Shown: piece by piece, positions 26,640 through 35,409 of the stretch
How the letters are laid out: each line of letters starts with the position of its first letter
Numbering within the stretch: the first letter of the stretch is position 1
Assembly: GCA_016721115.1 (NCBI GenBank)
Contig: JADKIW010000001.1
Coordinates: 3,053,501 to 3,117,500 of the forward strand
Direction: 5' to 3'
Source: Candidatus Defluviilinea proxima
GTDB taxonomy: Bacteria > Chloroflexota > Anaerolineae > Anaerolineales > Villigracilaceae
DNA length: 64,000 nucleotides
Position numbers and translations under genes: made by a program
The notes under the pieces: generated by a model
The model's input: the letters and a program-made list of their open reading frames with translations, nothing else
What the model was told of the DNA's origin: nothing
Databases searched by the model: none

Positions 26640-28538
26640 TCACTTAGATGCCACAATCTGGCAACCACTGTCGAAATAGATATGCAGTTCATATCCTGTG
26701 GGGTCCAGGTTATCCTGAAAAGTTACTACGAGGTTTTGTGTAGCTGTACTTGGTATTGTGAGATTGGCGCCACCTCTCCAATCAGACCCTGATATGTCAC
26801 TAGGTGAAGTGGTATCTGATGTGTTCCAAATCAAATTACCGTCCAAGGTTAAGCTATCAAGCTTTTGTGATGGCGCTGATTTTACCCAGTATGCAAAGAA
26901 TCGGCTGATGGTTATGGCTGTCACATCGTTGTTGGTAATGTCCATGCCAAACTCATTGGGGTTTGGATTCCCAAAATTCGTAAGTGAAACAGAAGATCCG
27001 CATAATGGCACCAATGGAGCGTCTGGCGTTGATGTTGATGCTCCAGGAGTTGTCGGAGTCGGGCTAGGCGTATTAGTACGCGTGGGTGTGCTCGTACGCG
27101 TTGGCGTATTGGTTATAGTGGGTGTATTAGTACGTGTTGGTGTTCTTGTGGGGCCGGGAGTTTTCGTAGGCCCTGGTGTTTTTGTGGGGCCGGGCGAATG
27201 TGTGGCACTCGGAAGGACCAATAATGTATTGGTCGCAGGGACTGTGGCTGATGGTATAGGTGAAAGTGTCGGTGTGGGGACAACGGATGGTGTGGACGTG
27301 ATCTGATTTTGAATCTGTCCTTGCGCATCGGTTTGAGAAACTGGGGTGATCTCGCTTGGTGTGCAGTATTGCCCGGTTAATGTGCAGGACATGTTCATTT
27401 CATCGTTTGTGAGTGGCTGGGGTTCAGATGGTGTGCCGACTGATTGATTGCCATTTGCACCACCCAATGCAACACTGACTTTTTGACCTGCACCAAAATA
27501 TTGTTCCTTGCCATTTGAAACGACTCTGGCTGAACCTTTGTATACGCTGATTTCCATGTCGCCATTTTTGATGGCTTTTATACTGGCAGACCCGATCAGG
27601 GTAAGCTCAGAATTGTTAACTTTGAAATGCACGCCACTTCCATCGGGCGAAGTGATCATTAGCCCATCAAAAGGTACTTTCTCACAGGTCACTTTTCCAA
27701 GTTCGCTGGAGAAATAAAATGATTCCAGGTTTCCACTGTTGCCGCTGTCGTTATCAAGTGTAGCATTTCCAAACACCACCATTGTGACGGTTTCGCCCGG
27801 AAGAGAACGAGGTAGGTTTGCAATAACCTTGAATACCGCAACTCCCCATTCATTATTGGCAAGATTGAGAGGTGCAGCGGTAAGTCGTTTCAGCTCGTTG
27901 ACGGCGATCATGTCTCCGCGTTCTGAAAAACGACGGGTTGCATTGGTCGTAAGATCGGCCTTAATAGTTGTATTGCCATAACAAACATTATTGGGGCCGG
28001 TGTTATCACAATAACTTCCGGATGATTGAATTGCTTTATCTATCAATATCTGACAACTGGCGTTATTTGCAGCCAGCGCAGTAGCAGTTCTACTGGATGG
28101 GCCACCGAGCGGAATGTACCCGCTACGAAATAAAGCAAACCCGGCAACACTGGTACATATGGTTGAGATACATAACCCAAGAAATAGCAACAGAACACCA
28201 GATTGTTGTTTCTTCTTGCGAGATGATGGACGCTTAGGTGTATGTGGAATTGGGTCGTTTGCAGATAGCGGCTGGCTGATACTTGATGGACGCAGTGTAT
28301 CGAAGCGTTGTCGGGCTTCCTTGTGCTTCGGATCAAGTGCGAGAATATGTTTCAGGCATTGTAATTCCTCTTCGATGTTGTAGGCGGCATGCCAAAGAAG
28401 CTCCCATGTTGCGATGTTGTTGCGGTCCATGGTAAGCGCTTCACGTAACACCTGGCGTGCTTCCTTTTTTTGACCGGCTTTAAGGAGCTCTACAGCGTCA
28501 TGAAGTTTTGCATCGAGAGAATTACCAGAATGATTCAT
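26640..28538 (-). CDS. TPR - TM - FecR-like - Thr/Pro-rich surface protein
   Basis: This 632-residue protein has a TPR-like N-terminus (about 1-85), one transmembrane helix (about 112-135) and an external FecR-like beta-domain (about 230-350, with GMSITSP-like SPDGSGVHFKVNNSELT and SVYKGSARVVSNG). A Thr/Pro-rich linker of PTRTNTPT repeats follows, then a C-terminal beta-sandwich (about 510-632). FecR domains usually relay signals to an ECF sigma factor, but none is nearby; the adjacent partner is a Ser/Thr kinase. It could be the sensor or a phosphorylation substrate of that kinase. Confidence 0.82.
   Translation of the reverse strand: MNHSGNSLDAKLHDAVELLKAGQKKEARQVLREALTMDRNNIATWELLWHAAYNIEEELQCLKHILALDPKHKEARQRFDTLRPSSISQPLSANDPIPHTPKRPSSRKKKQQSGVLLLFLGLCISTICTSVAGFALFRSGYIPLGGPSSRTATALAANNASCQILIDKAIQSSGSYCDNTGPNNVCYGNTTIKADLTTNATRRFSERGDMIAVNELKRLTAAPLNLANNEWGVAVFKVIANLPRSLPGETVTMVVFGNATLDNDSGNSGNLESFYFSSELGKVTCEKVPFDGLMITSPDGSGVHFKVNNSELTLIGSASIKAIKNGDMEISVYKGSARVVSNGKEQYFGAGQKVSVALGGANGNQSVGTPSEPQPLTNDEMNMSCTLTGQYCTPSEITPVSQTDAQGQIQNQITSTPSVVPTPTLSPIPSATVPATNTLLVLPSATHSPGPTKTPGPTKTPGPTRTPTRTNTPTITNTPTRTSTPTRTNTPSPTPTTPGASTSTPDAPLVPLCGSSVSLTNFGNPNPNEFGMDITNNDVTAITISRFFAYWVKSAPSQKLDSLTLDGNLIWNTSDTTSPSDISGSDWRGGANLTIPSTATQNLVVTFQDNLDPTGYELHIYFDSGCQIVASK
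27036..27197 (-). repeat. Degenerate tandem repeat encoding Thr/Pro-rich linker
   Basis: Imperfect 12-18-base units encode runs of TPTRTNTPT and TPGPTK. The repeats are in frame within the FecR-like protein and form a surface-exposed linker. Length variation between strains would be expected here. Confidence 0.75.
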
Positions 28539-28561
28539 AAAATAATGTAAAGTATACCCTG

Positions 28562-29101
28562 TTATTTAGCTGATGGTTCGCCGACAGAATGATGGACGAT
28601 CAACAGCCTTAAACGACCTATGCGTAGTTGTGCACCATTCTTGAGATGGTAAGGTCTCTCTGGAACAAGTCGTTCATCATCCATCCATGTACCATTTGTA
28701 CTTGATAGATCAGTGATTTCATATCCGGTTTCGGCTTTTCGGATCATTACATGTCGCCTTGAAAGTCCAAGATTGAAACCATCCAATCCTGAGAGGTCGA
28801 GAAAGTTTTCTGTTGAATCTTCAAACTTGCGACCAATGATAATTTCTTTTTTAACATGCAGATAGTAAGGTTTTAGCGTTCCTGCGGCATAGACAGCAAT
28901 TCCATCTTCAGGGATCAATGCCTTATTGATGAGGGTTTCCGGGATTTTGGCCGAATCGGTGAATATCCCTCCGGTATTTCTTGTTGTTCTCGCCATGCCA
29001 GTGGAACTCTCTACTAATTTCTCACCACAATGAATACACATGATGGCATAACGTTCGTTTTTGTTTTTGCAAACAGGGCAAAACTTTTCTGAAGCTTCCA
29101 C
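28562..29101 (-). CDS. FHA-domain protein with N-terminal zinc ribbon
   Basis: This protein of about 179 residues has an N-terminal CPVC...CIHC zinc ribbon, then a Ser/Thr-rich linker, then a forkhead-associated domain (about 75-170). FHA hallmarks are IIIGRK, LGLSRRHVMIRK and TDLSSTNGTWMDD, which bind phosphothreonine. The GTG start at 29101 is preferred because GGAG lies 8 bases upstream; an alternative TTG start at 29134 adds 11 residues. It leads an operon with the FecR/TPR and Ser/Thr kinase genes and probably reads the phosphorylation made by that kinase. Confidence 0.85.
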   Translation of the reverse strand: MEASEKFCPVCKNKNERYAIMCIHCGEKLVESSTGMARTTRNTGGIFTDSAKIPETLINKALIPEDGIAVYAAGTLKPYYLHVKKEIIIGRKFEDSTENFLDLSGLDGFNLGLSRRHVMIRKAETGYEITDLSSTNGTWMDDERLVPERPYHLKNGAQLRIGRLRLLIVHHSVGEPSAK

Positions 29102-29152
29102 TATCAGTTCTCCAAACAGGTTTATTTTTCCCAAGTGTTGCCTTTGGCGTGA

Positions 29153-29181
29153 ATATTACACCAAATCACTTGAAATCTCAA
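29153..29181 (-). promoter_or_regulatory. Putative promoter for the FHA/FecR/kinase operon
   Basis: On the minus strand TTGAGA (29181-29176) is separated by 17 bases from TAATAT (29158-29153). The transcript would start near 29146, leaving about 45 bases before the GTG start of the FHA gene. Confidence 0.5.
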
Positions 29182-29333
29182 CATAAAAGCAGGACAAGAG
29201 CATTTTAATTGTATTAAAATTCAACAACTAGACGTAAAGCAGAGCTATTAGTTTCATGTCAAATATACGAAATTTGGCGTATTTACTACTGTTTTACTCA
29301 AATTAATGGTGTGACGGGTATAATTCCGCCACT

Positions 29334-30110
29334 ATGACAGCAGAAAGATTACAAAAAATTCTTGCCCAAGCTGGTTATGGATCCCGCCGTTCGTGCGAGG
29401 ATCTGATCACAGCCGGGCGTGTGCGTGTAAACGGACAAATCGCCTCTCTCGGCCAAAAAGCTGACCCTGCCTCCGATAAGATTATGCTTGACGGAAAGCC
29501 CATTGCGGCGGCAGAGACATTGACATATATTGCATTACACAAGCCTCGCAATGTGTTGTCTACCGTTGAGAACGAACGCGGTGACGATCGTCAAAACGTG
29601 CGAAGTCTTGTGGATGTGCCCGGAAGCTTATATCCAGTAGGGCGGCTTGACTTCGAGAGCGAGGGGTTAGTCTTAATGACTAACGATGGTGACCTCGCCA
29701 ACCGCTTGACTCATCCACGTTATGGACATACGAAAGAGTATAAAGTTCTTCTTGCTCAACGACCTGACAGAGAGCAGGTGGAAACATGGCAGCGCGGTGT
29801 TGTTTTGGAAGATGGCTATAAGACCGCGCCTGTAGATGTACGCTATGAGCAATCGCAAGGAAAAGGCGCTTGGGTGCGTGTGATTATGGCAGAAGGACGA
29901 AAGCGCCAAATTCGCGAAACGTGCAAGCAACTCGGCTTACCTGTCGTGCGGATTGTACGTATCAGAATCGGAAGCCTTGCTCTGGGTTCTCTAAAACCTC
30001 GTCAATGGCGCTATTTGACAGAGACCGAGATAAAAGAATTGAAAAACAAACCAACTCGAAAAGACAAACCCAGCTCCGCAACTCCACGGCGTAAAATTGT
30101 AAGAAAGTAA
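29334..30110 (+). CDS. RsuA/RluB-family pseudouridine synthase
   Basis: This 258-residue enzyme converts uridine to pseudouridine in ribosomal RNA. An N-terminal S4 RNA-binding domain (about 4-60, RLQKILAQAGYGSRRSCEDLI) precedes the catalytic domain with GRLDFESEGLVLMTNDG, where the Asp is catalytic. The C-terminus is highly basic. Length and S4 placement fit RluB (23S rRNA) or RsuA (16S rRNA); the exact target cannot be decided by eye. A TATAAT at 29319-29324 lies only about 10 bases before the ATG, so the mRNA may be nearly leaderless. Confidence 0.9.
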   Translation: MTAERLQKILAQAGYGSRRSCEDLITAGRVRVNGQIASLGQKADPASDKIMLDGKPIAAAETLTYIALHKPRNVLSTVENERGDDRQNVRSLVDVPGSLYPVGRLDFESEGLVLMTNDGDLANRLTHPRYGHTKEYKVLLAQRPDREQVETWQRGVVLEDGYKTAPVDVRYEQSQGKGAWVRVIMAEGRKRQIRETCKQLGLPVVRIVRIRIGSLALGSLKPRQWRYLTETEIKELKNKPTRKDKPSSATPRRKIVRK

Positions 30111-30128
30111 TTGTTTCAATGATTTGAC

Positions 30129-30165
30129 AAAATCACCCCAAACAAAAAATGTTTGGGGTGATTTT
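30129..30165 (+). terminator. Intrinsic terminator of the pseudouridine synthase gene
   Basis: A perfect 16-base stem (30129-30144 and 30150-30165) with an A5 loop and T-rich right arm starts 18 bases after the stop codon. It would also work in the opposite direction for the convergent CBS-ACT gene, since the left arm begins with four A residues. Confidence 0.85.
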
Positions 30166-30274
30166 ATATGCCATCATGAACCTGTGAAAAGTGTAATATG
30201 TTGGAGCGCCACAAATGTTGATCGAAACTGAATCAGGCTTGAGTGCATCCTGAAGCGTGGCTGTATCCAAAACA

Positions 30275-30916
30275 TTAGCACACACGAATGTCCCAAAACT
30301 TTTTTACGATATTCTTCAGGATGGGTTTTATATCATCCTTCTTGATGCCTTCCACTTTGAAGGTGACGATCTTGGATGTCACATCCTCTCCATCGAAGAA
30401 GCCGAAGGAGATGAAGTTGCCGCCTGCATGTGCGATAGCTTTCGTGATCTTGGCTAATTGACCGGGTTTGCTTTCTACAGATGCTGTTACGCGGATGCCT
30501 TTATCGCGTGCACCCATTAGTTCGAGGAATAACTTGAAGAGATCGGTCTCAGTGATCAACCCGACCACTTTTTTGTCTTCCATTACCGGTAGACCACCGA
30601 TCTGTTTGTCTGCCATGATGCGAGCGGCTTCCTCGATCGGGGTGTTCCTGTCCACTGTGATCACTTTTTTGGTCATGACATCTTTGATCTTGATCTTGCT
30701 GATCAAATAATGCATTTCCCATACACTCAGTGTCGTCAATGCCGATGGAGACGCATGGATCAGATCGTTCTCTGTGACAATGCCCACCAACTTGCCATCT
30801 TTGACAACCGGTGCACGGCTGATATGTTCTTTTCTGAACATAGCCAGCACATCATTGATGGGGGCCTCCGGTGAAATCGTAATTACCGGACGTGACATTC
30901 TTTCGCCGACAAACAT
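30275..30916 (-). CDS. Tandem CBS-domain and ACT-domain protein (AcuB-like)
   Basis: This 213-residue protein has two CBS domains (about 5-60 and 75-135; MSRPVITISPEAPINDVLAMF and KDVMTKKVITVDRNTPIEEAA) followed by an ACT domain (about 138-205; RVTASVESKPGQLAKITKAIA). CBS pairs bind adenine nucleotides; ACT domains bind amino acids, so it probably reports energy and amino-acid status. Similar AcuB proteins are known in acetoin or acetate metabolism, but no such genes are here. A strong TAGGAGGT ribosome site precedes the ATG. Confidence 0.9.
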   Translation of the reverse strand: MFVGERMSRPVITISPEAPINDVLAMFRKEHISRAPVVKDGKLVGIVTENDLIHASPSALTTLSVWEMHYLISKIKIKDVMTKKVITVDRNTPIEEAARIMADKQIGGLPVMEDKKVVGLITETDLFKLFLELMGARDKGIRVTASVESKPGQLAKITKAIAHAGGNFISFGFFDGEDVTSKIVTFKVEGIKKDDIKPILKNIVKKFWDIRVC

Positions 30917-31034
30917 ATTTACCTCCTAGGGTAATGTGGACAGTAACGCCCACTATTCGTGAAATATGCTACGACAAAATTATAGACTTATTTATGCTCG
31001 TGAAAGTCATGAAACTGGAGTGATTTAGGTCACT

Positions 31035-32396
31035 TTATTTTTTTGCAAACTCTTTTATTACGCGTGCCATGTGACGCGCGTGTTTGAGATATAAGTCGAT
31101 GCGAATGTTCTCGTTTGGTGCATGTGCGCGCGTATCAGGGTAACCGAGTCCTGCTGTTGCAACGGGTAAACCAAGGTCATGCACAAATGGATAATTGGGA
31201 CCGGAGCCTCCCACCATCGGGACTAACTGCATCGGCTCCTCATAAACTTCCTCAGCTGCTTGAACGACGGTTCTTACGAAGGGGGCGTCTGGTTCTGTCC
31301 GAGCGGCCGGTTCTCCGCCCAAATATTGGATCTGTACATCTTCGAAGCCTTGAGCATCGAGATGTGCACGAAGCTTTTTGAGGATGTCTTCAGGCATTTG
31401 TCCAGGCACGAGGCGGAAATCCACTTTGGCGGAGGCAAAGGCCGGTTGAACAGTTTTCGAGCCGGGGCCTTGGTATCCACTTGTTAATCCACAGATCGTG
31501 CAGGTGGGTGTAAAGACTTCTTCTACTTTTAGGTCCGTGCCACCTGTGAGACCTTTGATGAATCCTTTAGCACCATAACGTTTTTTGTATTCATTAGCAA
31601 CATCAGGAAGTGCTTCCAATAATTCGCGGTCGCGCATTGTCGGTTGTATGATGTTGTCATAGAAGCCGGGGATGAGAATGCGCTCGTCAGGTCCTTTCAG
31701 CGTGGATAAGGCCCATACTAAACGCCACGCCGCATTCGGTAAGATTGAACCGCCGAGTCCAGAGTGGACATCGGTGCCTAATGACTCAACAGAAAGCTCA
31801 ACGTAACAGATGCCACGTAGTCCAAGATATTGCATGGGTACACCGCGATGGTCTACGCCGCCAAATTCCCAGATGCAGGCATCAGCTTTGAGTTTGTCTT
31901 TATTGTCGCGAATAAATTCATGTAAATGAAGGCTGGCAGTTTCCTCTTCACCTTCGATGATGAATTTGATATTACAAGGGAGGTCGCCATCGGTGGCGAG
32001 GATCGAATCAATGGCATGCAAACGTGAGACGATATGTCCTTTATCATCGCTGATACCGCGACCGTACATTTTGCCTTCGCGTATCTCTGGCTCAAAAGGA
32101 GGTGAATCCCAAAGTTCAAGTGGTTCGGGAGGTTGCACATCGTAATGATTGTAGAAGAGTAGGGTCTTATTGCTTTTGCCTTTTCGTTCTGCAAACACGA
32201 CAGGCGCGCCTACTGTATCCATGACTTCAGCAGTAAAGCCGCGTGCACGAAGCATATCGGCTACGAGGCTGGCACATTCTTTTAGACCAATGCCTTGTGC
32301 ACTGATACTGGGTTGCGATACGAGTTTGCCAAGTTCATCGAGACTGGTGCTGAGATTCTTTTCAAGATACGAATCGATCTTTTGATATTCAGACAT
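31035..32396 (-). CDS. M20-family dipeptidase/metallopeptidase
   Basis: This 453-residue zinc peptidase of the M20 family (carnosinase/DapE-like group) hydrolyses dipeptides or related amides in the cytoplasm. Metal ligands and catalytic residues are visible in NHYDVQPPE, GRGISDDKGH, and IEGEEE, with a lid/dimerisation domain in the middle. The C-terminal GGSGPNYPF and HAPNENIRI carry the remaining zinc His region. It stands 10 bases from the DedA-family gene upstream on the same strand. The exact peptide substrate is unknown. Confidence 0.93.
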   Translation of the reverse strand: MSEYQKIDSYLEKNLSTSLDELGKLVSQPSISAQGIGLKECASLVADMLRARGFTAEVMDTVGAPVVFAERKGKSNKTLLFYNHYDVQPPEPLELWDSPPFEPEIREGKMYGRGISDDKGHIVSRLHAIDSILATDGDLPCNIKFIIEGEEETASLHLHEFIRDNKDKLKADACIWEFGGVDHRGVPMQYLGLRGICYVELSVESLGTDVHSGLGGSILPNAAWRLVWALSTLKGPDERILIPGFYDNIIQPTMRDRELLEALPDVANEYKKRYGAKGFIKGLTGGTDLKVEEVFTPTCTICGLTSGYQGPGSKTVQPAFASAKVDFRLVPGQMPEDILKKLRAHLDAQGFEDVQIQYLGGEPAARTEPDAPFVRTVVQAAEEVYEEPMQLVPMVGGSGPNYPFVHDLGLPVATAGLGYPDTRAHAPNENIRIDLYLKHARHMARVIKEFAKK

Positions 32397-32406
32397 ATTG
32401 TGTTCC

Positions 32407-32985
32407 TTAGTCCATGAAGTTAGTCAACCATGTGAGGGAGTAGTGCCCCGCAATTGCGAATAGTGTCATTTTGATGATCTGTCCGCCCCATGTGAATACT
32501 AAAAAGGTCCGCATGGGCATTTTGGCAATGCCTGCGGCGATACCTGCCACATCGAAGAAAGGATTGGGGATTGCAGATAAAACCAGTATCGCCCAACCGC
32601 CATATTGATTCACCCAGGGTTTGAAGCGTTCGTAAATGTCTGTGCGTTCGATTACGGCTTGTCCGCTGAAGCCTGCGAGGTAGCCAGAGAGTTCACCGAC
32701 AGCGCCACCTGTCCCTGCCGCAAGGCCAACTCCAAGGGGATTAAAGACAGCTCCCATTGCGTAGACGATGGCTACGCCGGGTGCTGGCAGAAGGACCGTT
32801 GCATTCGCCAGCAACGCAATCACAAAGATACCAGCGTAACCAAATTTCTCGAACTCCGCCACATGTTCCCGGATGTTGTAGATGGAAAGCGTGATCCCTA
32901 CAACAGCAAGCAGAGAAATGATGCGGAGGATATTGGTTCGTAAAGAGGATGATGCAGGCTTTGTATCGTGATTTTTTTTGTCCAA
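32407..32985 (-). CDS. VTT-domain (DedA/SNARE-associated family) membrane protein
   Basis: This 192-residue protein has four or five membrane helices and the VTT core (VLLPAPGVAIVYAMGAVFNPLGVGLAAGTGGAVGELSGYLAG in outline). The family includes DedA and TMEM41-type lipid scramblases and is linked to undecaprenyl-phosphate recycling. The start is TTG; a mild purine-rich stretch lies upstream and no in-frame ATG follows soon. It is cotranscribed with the M20 peptidase gene 10 bases downstream. Confidence 0.88.
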   Translation of the reverse strand: MDKKNHDTKPASSSLRTNILRIISLLAVVGITLSIYNIREHVAEFEKFGYAGIFVIALLANATVLLPAPGVAIVYAMGAVFNPLGVGLAAGTGGAVGELSGYLAGFSGQAVIERTDIYERFKPWVNQYGGWAILVLSAIPNPFFDVAGIAAGIAKMPMRTFLVFTWGGQIIKMTLFAIAGHYSLTWLTNFMD

Positions 32986-33010
32986 AGGTATCTCTTTGTT
33001 GAAGCGTATA

Positions 33011-33049
33011 AAGAGCGCGCATGAGTTGTTTATGACTCTGCGCGCTCTT
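33011..33049 (-). terminator. Hairpin after cyclophilin gene
   Basis: An 11-base perfect stem (33011-33021 and 33039-33049) encloses a short inner GAGT/ACTC stem. It lies 21 bases after the cyclophilin stop on the minus strand. The following U-run is short, so termination may be partial. Confidence 0.55.
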
Positions 33050-33069
33050 GAATTTCATTCTGGAATTTC

Positions 33070-33582
33070 TTATTCGCTTTCTTCGATGGTGACACTGACG
33101 ATTTTCACCGCAGGTGCGTTACGGTTGTTTGGGTCACGCGGCGGGATGGACATGAGCACATCAAGCCCTTCCACAACTTGACCAAAAACACTGTGGCGGT
33201 TGTCCAAGTGGGGGGTGGGCCCGTGTGTGATGAAGAATTGTGAGCCGTTTGTGCCTGGACCTGCATTTGCCATGGAAAGTACGCCTTGCTTATCGTGCCT
33301 GAGGCTGGGGTGGAATTCATCACCGAACTTGTAACCGGGGCCGCCCATGCCGGTGCCGGTGGGGTCACCACCCTGTGCCATGAAGTTGTCAATTACGCGG
33401 TGAAAGATAACACCATCGTAGAATCCTTCGCGGGAGAGAAATACGAAACTATTAACGGTATTGGGGGTCTTATCGGCGAAGAGTTCGATGACCATGGTGC
33501 CTTTGTCGGTTTCCATGTGTGCCTTGTATTTTTTCTTGGGGTCGATCTGCATTGCGGGTGGGGTAGTCCATTGTTTTGCCAT
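33070..33582 (-). CDS. Cyclophilin-type peptidyl-prolyl cis-trans isomerase
   Basis: This 170-residue single-domain cyclophilin speeds cis-trans isomerisation of peptidyl-proline bonds during folding. It has the conserved [19 protein letters not shown] and GSQFFI motifs with the catalytic Arg in FHRV. No signal peptide is seen, so it is cytoplasmic. AAGGAGAA lies at the right distance before the ATG. The gene is followed by a hairpin and preceded by another. Confidence 0.95.
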   Translation of the reverse strand: MAKQWTTPPAMQIDPKKKYKAHMETDKGTMVIELFADKTPNTVNSFVFLSREGFYDGVIFHRVIDNFMAQGGDPTGTGMGGPGYKFGDEFHPSLRHDKQGVLSMANAGPGTNGSQFFITHGPTPHLDNRHSVFGQVVEGLDVLMSIPPRDPNNRNAPAVKIVSVTIEESE

Positions 33583-33620
33583 TATTTTCTCCTTATGAGT
33601 AGTATGTTACTTTGTGATGC

Positions 33621-33667
33621 TTCTTTAGTCTCCCTTCTTTCCCGATCTCGAAAGAGAGACTAAAGAA
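33621..33667 (-). repeat. Inverted repeat between udk and cyclophilin genes
   Basis: Twelve-base perfect arms (33621-33632 and 33656-33667) with an inner partly paired stem fill most of the gap after the uridine kinase stop. There is no clear U-run. It may be a processing or stabilising hairpin. Confidence 0.5.
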
Positions 33668-33676
33668 TTTTACAAT

Positions 33677-34300
33677 CTATTTTAACAAGGCTTCAATTCG
33701 CGCTACGACCATATCGAGCGCGGCGGCATTGTGTCCACCTTCGGGGATGATAACATCTGCATATCGTTTGGATGGCTCTACAAATTCGAGGTGCATAGGG
33801 CGAACAGTTGCTTGATATTGCCGGATGACAGACTCGGTTGTTCGTCCGCGTTCGGTGATATCGCGTTCGAGTCGGCGGATGAAGCGTAGGTCGGAGTCGG
33901 TATCCACGAAGATTTTTAAGTCAAACATTTTTCGTAGGTCGGCTTCGGTGAAGATGAGAATCCCTTCCACGACTATGACTTTACGCGGTTGAACTGTAAA
34001 TGTTTGGCTGGTGCGGCTATGAGTGGAGAAATCGTAGATCGGGACCTCAACAGATTTCCCGTTACGAAGAGACGCGATGTGTTGTATCAGGAGTTCTGTT
34101 TCGAGTGAGTTGGGATGATCGAAGTTGACTTCTGCTTTTTGTGCAGGAGGAAGTCCACTAATATCTTTGTAGTAAGAGTCATGTTGAAGGAATGCAATGC
34201 GGTCTGGCCCAACGCGTTGCAAGATCTCTTGGGCAACTGTCGTTTTTCCTGAACCTGATCCGCCTGCAATGCCGATGACCAAGGGGTCTGGATGTTGCAT
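33677..34300 (-). CDS. udk: Uridine kinase
   Basis: This 207-residue P-loop kinase phosphorylates uridine or cytidine with ATP or GTP in pyrimidine salvage. Walker A is GIAGGSGSGKTT at about 10-21. The nucleoside-binding DSYYKD and NFDHPNS segments and RRLERDITERGR in the lid region match the family, as does the length. It is on the same strand as the cyclophilin gene downstream. DegV lies upstream on the same strand, separated by an intrinsic terminator. Confidence 0.95.
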   Translation of the reverse strand: MQHPDPLVIGIAGGSGSGKTTVAQEILQRVGPDRIAFLQHDSYYKDISGLPPAQKAEVNFDHPNSLETELLIQHIASLRNGKSVEVPIYDFSTHSRTSQTFTVQPRKVIVVEGILIFTEADLRKMFDLKIFVDTDSDLRFIRRLERDITERGRTTESVIRQYQATVRPMHLEFVEPSKRYADVIIPEGGHNAAALDMVVARIEALLK

Positions 34301-34381
34301 GCTCGAATTATACCCAGTGCAGACATAAATGGCGCTTTTTCAAAAGCAAAGTTTGTGTCTGTGGACAACATGCAATAATAA

Positions 34382-34408
34382 AATCCCCTCTCGATTGGAG
34401 AGGGGATT
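34382..34408 (-). terminator. Intrinsic terminator of the degV gene
   Basis: An 11-base perfect stem (34382-34392 and 34398-34408) with a 5-base loop is followed on the minus strand by TTTATTATT. It lies 9 bases after the DegV stop. Confidence 0.85.
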
Positions 34409-34416
34409 GGGTTATC

Positions 34417-35271
34417 TTACATTCCTGCCATATAGGCGAGGCCAACTGTACCTGGGCCTGTGTTCGCTCCTACCGTTGGGCTGACTGCGGCGAAGACTGT
34501 TTCCACAGGGTTCACTAGAGGCGATATCTTATCAACCAGTATCTTCGCATCGCTTTCTGCGTTGGCGTGTAACGTGGCGATGTGGACCGGTGATTTACCA
34601 GCACATTTCTCCGCGATCAATTCGACGACGCGATCGAGTGCCTTGCCTCGTGTGCGGACTCTTTCCAACGCTTCCACACGTCCGCCTTCAACGGTCAGGA
34701 TGGGCTTGAGGTTGAGTGCTGTTCCGAGGAACCTTTGTGCTCCCCCGATCCTTCCACCACGATGCAGAAACTCAAGAGTATCAACCGTAAGGTACAGGCC
34801 AGTGTGGGCGCGTGCTTTTTCAACGAGTGCTTTGCAGTCAGCCATGGATGCACCGTCTACTGCGGCGCGTGCGGCTGTGAGAATCTGAAAGCCCATTGCC
34901 ATGGCCGTTGTTTCAGAGTCTAGGATGTGGACCTTTTCCTTGCCACTGGCAAGCTCCTCTCGTCCGAGTGTGGCAGATTGTAGTGTGCCAGACAATTTGG
35001 ATGAGAGAAATACGCCCAGTACTTCATATCCTTGCTCGATAAGATTGTTAAAGGTCTTATGCATGTTGACTATGGAAACTTGCGAAGTGGATGGCATGAC
35101 CTTGGCGGTCTTTAGCCGTGTATAGAACTGTTCAGATGTGATAGTTACATCATCCTCAAATGTCTCATTTTCCCAAATGACCACTTGGGGAACCACTGTG
35201 ATTGGGTACTTCTCCCTTACTTCCCGGGGAATATATGCCGTGCTGTCTGTTACAAACGCGATCTTTGACAT
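34417..35271 (-). CDS. DegV family fatty-acid-binding protein
   Basis: This 284-residue protein matches the DegV/FakB family, which binds one fatty acid molecule and in Firmicutes presents it to the kinase FakA. Diagnostic features are VTDSTAYIPREV at the N-terminus, SSKLSGTLQSA, and DTLEFLHRGGRIGGAQRF. No fakA-like gene is in the window, so its partner must be encoded elsewhere if the pathway is present. It is transcribed divergently from the mreB operon. Confidence 0.92.
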   Translation of the reverse strand: MSKIAFVTDSTAYIPREVREKYPITVVPQVVIWENETFEDDVTITSEQFYTRLKTAKVMPSTSQVSIVNMHKTFNNLIEQGYEVLGVFLSSKLSGTLQSATLGREELASGKEKVHILDSETTAMAMGFQILTAARAAVDGASMADCKALVEKARAHTGLYLTVDTLEFLHRGGRIGGAQRFLGTALNLKPILTVEGGRVEALERVRTRGKALDRVVELIAEKCAGKSPVHIATLHANAESDAKILVDKISPLVNPVETVFAAVSPTVGANTGPGTVGLAYMAGM

Positions 35272-35328
35272 GCCCGCTCCTTTTATATTGGTTGGAATTT
35301 TGGTCTTTCCACTTTTGTCTTAAACACA

Positions 35329-35364
35329 TTGTCTGACACGAGGATACGAATTGTTAGGTATAAT
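35329..35364 (+). promoter_or_regulatory. Putative promoter of the mre-min operon
   Basis: A perfect -10 TATAAT is at 35359-35364. A -35-like TTGTCTGACAC lies at 35329-35339, giving a longer than ideal spacing (19-24 bases depending on the hexamer chosen). The transcript would have about 40 bases of leader before the TTG start at 35410. Confidence 0.5.
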
Positions 35365-35409
35365 ACTTCCGCAAGTTATTGCTTTGAAACTCTCATCGAG
35401 GAGCCGACT

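Noticed and set aside
27036..27197. CRISPR array or minisatellite in the FecR-like gene
   Set aside because: Units are short, degenerate and in frame, coding for a Thr/Pro linker; no spacers are present.
26758..27306. 182-residue plus-strand frame rich in Val/Gly
   Set aside because: It is the antisense reading of the Thr/Pro-rich repeat; its composition is an artefact of that repeat.
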